From positions 1 to 64,000 of the forward strand of contig CAYPWL010000010.1 of assembly GCA_964414425.1 (NCBI GenBank): 64,000 nucleotides of DNA, given 5' to 3'. Source of the stretch: GYS-P2D sp964414425. Lineage in GTDB: Bacteria > Bacteroidota > Bacteroidia > Chitinophagales > Saprospiraceae. Below the pieces are notes generated by a model. It saw only the letters and a list, made by a program, of their open reading frames with translations. It had not been told where the DNA came from and searched no databases. Shown one piece after another: positions 63,168 to 64,000 of the stretch. Positions within the stretch are counted from its first letter, which is position 1, and each line of letters starts with the position of its first letter. A program made the position numbers and the translations under genes.

Positions 63168-64000
63168 ATGAATATTAGATTTTTTGTCTTAGCACTTAGC
63201 CTGTGCATGATGTCATCGTGTTTCCTCAAAAAGAAAGGAGGCGGTGATGAAAGATCATCAGCAACTGGTTGGAAATACAATGACACCGAGTGGGGTGGCT
63301 TTGAAAAGTTAGATTACGAAGGTCAGCTCAATGCACCCAATATGGTGTTGATCCCAGGTGGTACTTTTACTATGGGACAGACTGGTCAGGATGTTGTCTA
63401 TGATTGGAACAACATCGCTCGTAGAGTGTCGGTAACATCATTCTACATGGATGAGACAGAGGTGTCTAACATCAACTGGCGTGAATACGTCTATTGGTTA
63501 GAGACTCGTTACGAATCACACCCGCAAGTAGCACAAGAAGCTTTACCTGATGAGAAAGTATGGTATGATGAATTGTCATACAACGATCCGCTTGTAGAGA
63601 CATACTTTAAGCACCCCGCCTATGATGATTATCCAGTGGTGGGTGTAACATGGGAGCAAACTCAGGGATACTGTAAGTGGAGAACTGATCGTGTTAATGA
63701 GTTTATCCTCATCGAAAGAGGCATACTCAACCCTACACCAGATCAAAAAGATACAGACGTATTTGACACAGATGCTTACTTAGCGGGACAGTACGAAGGG
63801 AATGTCAGAAAGAATCTTCCAGACGTAAGAACTGGTGGAGAGAGATCTGTGAAGTTTGAAGACGGCATCCTAACGCCATCATTCAGACTCCCTACAGAAG
63901 CAGAGTGGGAGTATGCTGCGCTTGCCTTATTAGGTAACCACCAAAATCCTAAAGACGAGCTTATCTCAGATCGTAGATATTATCCTTGGGATGGAAACAG
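63168..64000 (+). CDS. gldJ: GldJ-type gliding/T9SS lipoprotein, 3' end outside window
   Basis: At least 277 codons, running off the right edge. A lipoprotein signal (MMSSC) is followed by a formylglycine-generating-enzyme-like fold: DYEGQLNAPNMVLIPGGTFTMGQ, DWNNIARRVSVTSFYMDETEVSNINWREYVYWLE, then HPAYDDYPVVGVTWEQTQGYCKWRTDRVNEF and FRLPTEAEWEYAALALLGN. The DWNN, YxDPL and WRTDRVNE details fit GldJ better than its paralogue GldK. GldJ is a structural lipoprotein of the gliding motor and the type IX machinery and has no known FGE catalysis. Its adjacency to porU and porV agrees with Flavobacterium-type gldJ-porU-porV order. Confidence 0.88.
   Translation, partial: MNIRFFVLALSLCMMSSCFLKKKGGGDERSSATGWKYNDTEWGGFEKLDYEGQLNAPNMVLIPGGTFTMGQTGQDVVYDWNNIARRVSVTSFYMDETEVSNINWREYVYWLETRYESHPQVAQEALPDEKVWYDELSYNDPLVETYFKHPAYDDYPVVGVTWEQTQGYCKWRTDRVNEFILIERGILNPTPDQKDTDVFDTDAYLAGQYEGNVRKNLPDVRTGGERSVKFEDGILTPSFRLPTEAEWEYAALALLGNHQNPKDELISDRRYYPWDGN

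Noticed and set aside
1..64000. CRISPR arrays, tRNA genes, insertion sequences, prophage or integrase genes
   Set aside because: I saw no regularly spaced repeats, cloverleaf sequences or transposase/integrase motifs, although small tRNAs cannot be fully excluded by eye.

Overview
The window looks like a chromosome segment from a marine or alga-associated member of the Bacteroidota, probably a Saprospiria-type bacterium. The grounds are two SusC/SusD pairs, type IX secretion (T9SS) genes in a PorV, PorU, PorP/SprF-like, GldJ block, an AT-leaning genome with Bacteroidota-style lipoproteins, a gluconokinase/6-phosphogluconate dehydrogenase fusion and a CrtZ-type carotenoid hydroxylase. A run of 100 N shows that it is a draft scaffold. 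The taxonomy is inferred from gene content only.

Layout. Bases 1-15.7 kb are mixed housekeeping genes: the 5' end of a DUF2075-type nuclease/ATPase, a DASH cryptochrome, a lipoprotein-SCO1-cytochrome c trio, small DUF proteins, the gntK-gnd fusion, an FAD amine-oxidase-like enzyme, a dipeptide epimerase, a mechanosensitive channel, a SPOR-like membrane protein, a serine hydrolase with a PqqB-like metallo-hydrolase, and a methylcrotonyl-CoA carboxylase-type beta subunit.

Bases 15.9-36.9 kb form an alginate utilisation locus. In order it holds a FadR/GntR regulator behind a triple palindrome, susC1-susD1-PKD lipoprotein, a PL17 oligoalginate lyase, a KdgF-like cupin, an MFS uronate transporter, two SDR reductases, KDG kinase, KDPG aldolase, a scaffold gap, then susC2-susD2, a broken PL6 lyase and an intact PL7 lyase. 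Together these encode a nearly complete route: surface depolymerisation, TonB-dependent import, periplasmic cleavage to the unsaturated uronate, linearisation to DEH, reduction to KDG, phosphorylation, and aldol cleavage to pyruvate plus glyceraldehyde 3-phosphate. The operator-like TTGGTnnACCAA palindrome occurs three times before the regulator and twice before susC2, which ties the two halves into one regulon.

Bases 35.3-38.6 kb hold several decayed genes: a PL6 lyase with an internal deletion, an Nramp transporter remnant and a frameshifted TlpA-like thioredoxin protein. Bases 38.7-42.6 kb hold small accessory genes, including an M50-like HEMGH membrane protease with TPRs, an unpaired HigA-like regulator and small DUF proteins.

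Bases 43.5-52.3 kb are a tightly packed minus-strand operon for propionyl-CoA/methylmalonyl-CoA and short acyl-CoA metabolism. Its biotin carboxylase, biotin carrier and carboxyltransferase are separate proteins and its mutase has two subunits. An aquaglyceroporin, an SDR, a MaoC protein, CrtZ and an NtrY-like histidine kinase follow. RNase P RNA lies at about 57.0-57.36 kb, and the window closes with the T9SS block, ending inside gldJ.
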